From positions 89,801 through 153,800 of the forward strand of contig JAUHZI010000001.1 in assembly GCA_030426105.1 (NCBI GenBank): a DNA stretch of 64,000 bases. Direction: 5' to 3'. Source of the DNA: Bacteroidia bacterium. Its GTDB lineage: Bacteria; Bacteroidota; Bacteroidia; Flavobacteriales_D; Parvicellaceae. Both the position numbers and the translations under genes were made by a program. The notes beneath the pieces are model-generated. The model was not told the origin of the DNA. It saw only the letters and a program-made list of their open reading frames with translations, and did not search any database. Every line of letters starts with the position of its first letter. Position 1 is the stretch's first letter. Shown in pieces: positions 61,104 through 64,000 of the stretch.

Positions 61104-63680
61104 TTACTTTTTTGTATTATTTCGTGTTTGTTGAACAGTAACGATACCTTTATCTGTCTCTTTTTTCACTTGCACCAATTGACCTTCTTCATCATAGTTA
61201 TAGAAAGTCGCATAATTTAAGTTATCAAGTTCAGCCACTAACCATAAAGTTGCTGGGTTATAAACGTAAGTTTTCATTCCCCCTTCATAAGGACTGATTC
61301 TTAGGTCGTCATAAAGTGAAACAATACCACTTCCGATGTTTAGTTTTATTGTATTTGTTGTTGCTATAAAACTAACTTCTACTTTTGTCCAATTATCAAC
61401 TTGTTTAAAGTCTCCATTCACTTGCCCCGTTGCTAAAGAAATATTATTAGCATCTAATACTTCTATAGGAAGTGGGCCTTGATTTTCATCAGTTTGCGTC
61501 CAAGCTGAAACAATATATTTCTTCCCTATTTTTAGGTATACATCAGGATTGTAAGTTACATTTCCTTGAACTAGCATTGCATAATCTCCTGTATGAGCAT
61601 CATATGGAGTAACATCACAATTAAATAAATGCCCTTGTTTACTATGTGAATAGATATTGTTGGTTGGATTAGTAAGTATATTCCCATTTTCAAATCCATC
61701 AAAGGCTATCTCTTCATATTTAGCATTTGCAGTAACAGCTGTAACTACTGTGTTGTTATACCCATACAGTTCAGAAGAATATATATCAAGTGGATCTTTA
61801 TTTTCAAGTTGGAATCCGTAAGGATTATATTTAGTAATCTCGGAAGCCCATGTCCAATTGTGGTTAGAATTATCCAATCCATCTTGCCAGTTGAAAGGAA
61901 AAAAGTCAAATTGTCCATCCTGATCAATTCTCGTATTATTTCCCAAGTTACCACTTTGATCTCTATCTTCTTGATGTACCCATGATCTTAAAGGTCTCCA
62001 AATTCCTTTTTTACCATATGCATAATCATTGTAGTTCGCTCCAGCTAAGTTTGGAGCTCCTAAATCATCATAGTCATATGTCCAACAGGTATCACAGAAC
62101 TCTGTAGCTGATGCTTGAAGTACTTTTATTGGACATGCCTCAAATGGATGTTCTATTAATTTTAGTAAATAAGTACTTCCAAAATCAGAACTCAATGGTT
62201 CATCATTTTGAACCATAATGTAATAGTTTCCTTGAATAAAGTTAAGTGTAGAGATATCAAAACTGTAATCTGTTAATGAGTTAAGTGTGTTAGGGTTTAT
62301 CGGTGTTACAAACTCAAATATAACGGTAGAATTATCTAAATGATAGCCTATTTGGTTGGGGTTAGTACCATAACCATCTTTAAACCAAGTAAAACTATTA
62401 CAAGAATCTAAATAGTTCCAGGCCACATCATAAGGATGGTCTCCTGCATCGTTAATAAATTGTATCATAGCAGTGATCCCCTGACCTACATTGTTGAAGT
62501 CTTTATTTAGACTGACAATAGAGCCATTAGAAATAGATTGCATGTTTTTATTTCCTGATTGGAAAACGGTTAATATATCATTCGCTGAAAATACAGCAGA
62601 AGTACCATTTTTTTGTAGTGCTTTAAATGTATTATTTGTAACATCTATAGCAGTTACCCATGCTACTTCATTTAAATTAGCAGTATTTACCAGTTGATCC
62701 CCTAATTTAAGGTAATTTGCAACAGCTAAATTTCCAGCATCGAGTGTATAATCACCTGAGGAAGCATCAACACCAACTTTAAATGTTGCTCTGTAGTTTT
62801 CATACGCTCCTCCCATAGTAGTGTATGCCCAATGAGCAGGATAAGTATAGCTATATACAGGAGCTTGGTGCTCATTATTAGAAGAAGTTAATAGTACTTG
62901 TCCTGTTTCAGCATCATACAATTCGTTAGTTGCAATAACAATTGCTCCATCCGTATTGTTTTTTACACTTTTCAGCACACCATTTCTATAGATGACTTTA
63001 TTTGTAACAACATGTCTATACATTGATTGACTAGAGTTGAATTCTGGAAAGACAGTTGGTATAGGAATTGGAATAGGGGTAGGTAAAGTAACATTTAAAT
63101 TTACCTGTGCTCCTCCTGACATTGAATATGAACTGTGTTGGCTTTGGTCAATATAAAAATCATACGTTTCACCAATCTTTGCAGTTCTTTCTACACCATG
63201 TGCGTCTAACACTTGAACAGTATTATCTAGTATTTTCACTGTATTTCCATCCTTATCAGTAGTTGTAGTAGTTTGATAGGTATATTCAGTACTACTAACA
63301 GGCACTCCCATATAATCAGGTGTTATACTGTAGGGATAGGTAGCGGTAGATTTTGGCTTTCCTGCCATATCATTTACCAAGATACTGTATCCATTAGAAT
63401 ATCCATTATTTTGAAAAGAATGTGATCCAACAAAAGGAATTACTAACGGTAAGTTAAATCCTTTATGCTCAACTGTTTCATGTGCTTTTTTTACAACAAC
63501 AGGAAAATCTTTAGCTGTATAAAATTCGTTAACAGCTATTCCAGTTTGAGCTCTAGTTACATTATTGTTAGTCAAATTTTTGACTATAACTCTACTGTAT
63601 CCAACTTTTGCGCCTGGAAAGTAACTTTCACCATATGGTTCTTCTTTAAAGTCCCTATTTTTAATAAGGATATTTTGTTT
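61104..63680 (-). CDS. Large secreted RHS-associated protein, 5' end missing
   Basis: The track start (63575) is a TTG inside the gene. The frame stays open to 63680 and reads a coherent upstream motif (EEPYGESYFPGAKVGYSRV) before the conserved ATGIAVNEFYTAKDFP-type segment, so the true N-terminus is lost at a joint near 63660. The ~840 visible residues include beta-rich regions and a jelly-roll-like module (GDYAMLVQGNVTYNPDVYLKIGKKY). The end (GGMKTYVYNPATLWLVAELD, YNYDEEGQLVQVKKET) is seen in other Bacteroidetes RHS-linked proteins. It precedes the LolA-like and RHS toxin genes with no gap. Confidence 0.85.
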   Translation of the reverse strand, partial: KQNILIKNRDFKEEPYGESYFPGAKVGYSRVIVKNLTNNNVTRAQTGIAVNEFYTAKDFPVVVKKAHETVEHKGFNLPLVIPFVGSHSFQNNGYSNGYSILVNDMAGKPKSTATYPYSITPDYMGVPVSSTEYTYQTTTTTDKDGNTVKILDNTVQVLDAHGVERTAKIGETYDFYIDQSQHSSYSMSGGAQVNLNVTLPTPIPIPIPTVFPEFNSSQSMYRHVVTNKVIYRNGVLKSVKNNTDGAIVIATNELYDAETGQVLLTSSNNEHQAPVYSYTYPAHWAYTTMGGAYENYRATFKVGVDASSGDYTLDAGNLAVANYLKLGDQLVNTANLNEVAWVTAIDVTNNTFKALQKNGTSAVFSANDILTVFQSGNKNMQSISNGSIVSLNKDFNNVGQGITAMIQFINDAGDHPYDVAWNYLDSCNSFTWFKDGYGTNPNQIGYHLDNSTVIFEFVTPINPNTLNSLTDYSFDISTLNFIQGNYYIMVQNDEPLSSDFGSTYLLKLIEHPFEACPIKVLQASATEFCDTCWTYDYDDLGAPNLAGANYNDYAYGKKGIWRPLRSWVHQEDRDQSGNLGNNTRIDQDGQFDFFPFNWQDGLDNSNHNWTWASEITKYNPYGFQLENKDPLDIYSSELYGYNNTVVTAVTANAKYEEIAFDGFENGNILTNPTNNIYSHSKQGHLFNCDVTPYDAHTGDYAMLVQGNVTYNPDVYLKIGKKYIVSAWTQTDENQGPLPIEVLDANNISLATGQVNGDFKQVDNWTKVEVSFIATTNTIKLNIGSGIVSLYDDLRISPYEGGMKTYVYNPATLWLVAELDNLNYATFYNYDEEGQLVQVKKETDKGIVTVQQTRNNTKK

Positions 63681-64000
63681 TTACTTAGAAAAAAACTAGG
63701 TTCCACATACACAATTTTAGAAGCTTCAGATGGTGATATGGGGCTGGAACTAGCCTTTGAACATATTCCGGATCTTATCATCAGCGATATCATGTTGCCA
63801 GGACAGGACGGACTGGAAATTACCAAAAGGCTCAAATCGGATCTTCGTACCTCTCACATTCCAATCATTTTACTGACCGCCAGAAGTAATATTGAAAAGC
63901 AAATAGAAGGTGCCAGGGCAGGAGCAGATGCCTACATTACCAAGCCTTTTAATATGGAACTGCTAAAGGAAAAGATCAAAAATCTTTTTCATAACCGCCA
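63663..64000 (+). CDS. Response-regulator receiver domain, internal fragment
   Basis: From about 63663 the plus strand reads a receiver domain without its beginning or end: NKDILFLLRKKLGSTYTIL, LIISDIMLPGQDGLE with the phospho-acceptor Asp, PIILLTAR with the conserved Thr, and ADAYITKPFN with the conserved Lys. It resembles the receiver of hybrid two-component regulators (HTCS) of Bacteroidetes. There is no start codon; the upstream DNA encodes the opposite-strand RHS-associated protein. The fragment is visibly more GC-rich and uses different codons from the rest of the window, so it is probably foreign to this locus. Confidence 0.85.

Noticed and set aside
61104-63575. TTG at 63575 as the true start of the RHS-associated gene
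   Set aside because: The frame stays open upstream and encodes a coherent conserved motif; no signal peptide follows the TTG.
63584-63835. 83-aa minus-strand ORF at the window end
   Set aside because: It is the reverse of the receiver-domain fragment and of the joint; the plus frame shows conserved receiver motifs.

Overview
The window looks like a chromosomal stretch of a low-GC Bacteroidota bacterium, most likely a marine Flavobacteriales or relative. Four things point there: PorP/SprF plus SprB-repeat proteins with the gliding-motility/type IX secretion (T9SS) C-terminal domain, a T9SS type A sorting domain, promoters of the Bacteroidetes type (TAnnTTTG -7 box), and many short Bacteroidetes-type lipoproteins. 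I see no rRNA, tRNA or CRISPR array.

Layout. 0-3.3 kb: minus-strand TPR repeat protein and the start of a second exported protein. 3.5-4.2 kb: YceI-like lipoprotein closed by a strong bidirectional terminator. 4.3-16.8 kb: surface/gliding block with PorP/SprF, two giant 12-repeat SprB-like adhesins in one operon, and a third CHU_C/T9SS type B protein on the plus strand. 16.9-20.2 kb: compact YfiR-like, TPR, HAMP-SpoIIE phosphatase operon with its own consensus promoter. 20.3-22.8 kb: basic secreted protein, ferritin, YD-like secreted protein, Lon N-domain protein. 23.1-29.2 kb: plus-strand housekeeping run (prfB, DUF3667, arsC-like, rnhA, MDR oxidoreductase, DUF819, Crp/Fnr). 29.2-35.6 kb: a COG0523/CobW operon with a Zur-type palindrome on its promoter and a terminator at its end, then a monooxygenase-fold protein, serine hydrolase and metallophosphoesterase. 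35.8-47.2 kb: accessory zone of small secreted or cytoplasmic proteins, GNATs and a nitrilase, carrying a conserved ~60-bp intergenic element in four copies and a twin-operator promoter.

47.2-63.7 kb is the most unusual part: a polymorphic-toxin locus. A three-gene minus-strand operon (large secreted protein, LolA-like protein, 2628-aa RHS protein) ends in a pre-toxin region and an AHH-motif HNH-type nuclease tip. A convergent gene resembling DUF1629/Imm11 is the best immunity candidate. Downstream lies a row of displaced toxin-tip and immunity cassettes: an orphan CdiA_C-like tip whose pre-toxin segment matches the big RHS protein exactly from the core/tip boundary, several toxin-tip remnants each sitting just before an immunity-like gene, a truncated tyrosine integrase, and a duplicated terminator module. 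I read this as an archive of past toxin-tip replacements.

The last ~340 bp (from about 63660) is the middle of a response-regulator receiver domain on the plus strand. It is joined head-on, without starts or stops, to the truncated 5' end of the RHS operon's first gene. Its composition differs visibly from its neighbours, so an assembly chimera or recent rearrangement is likely.
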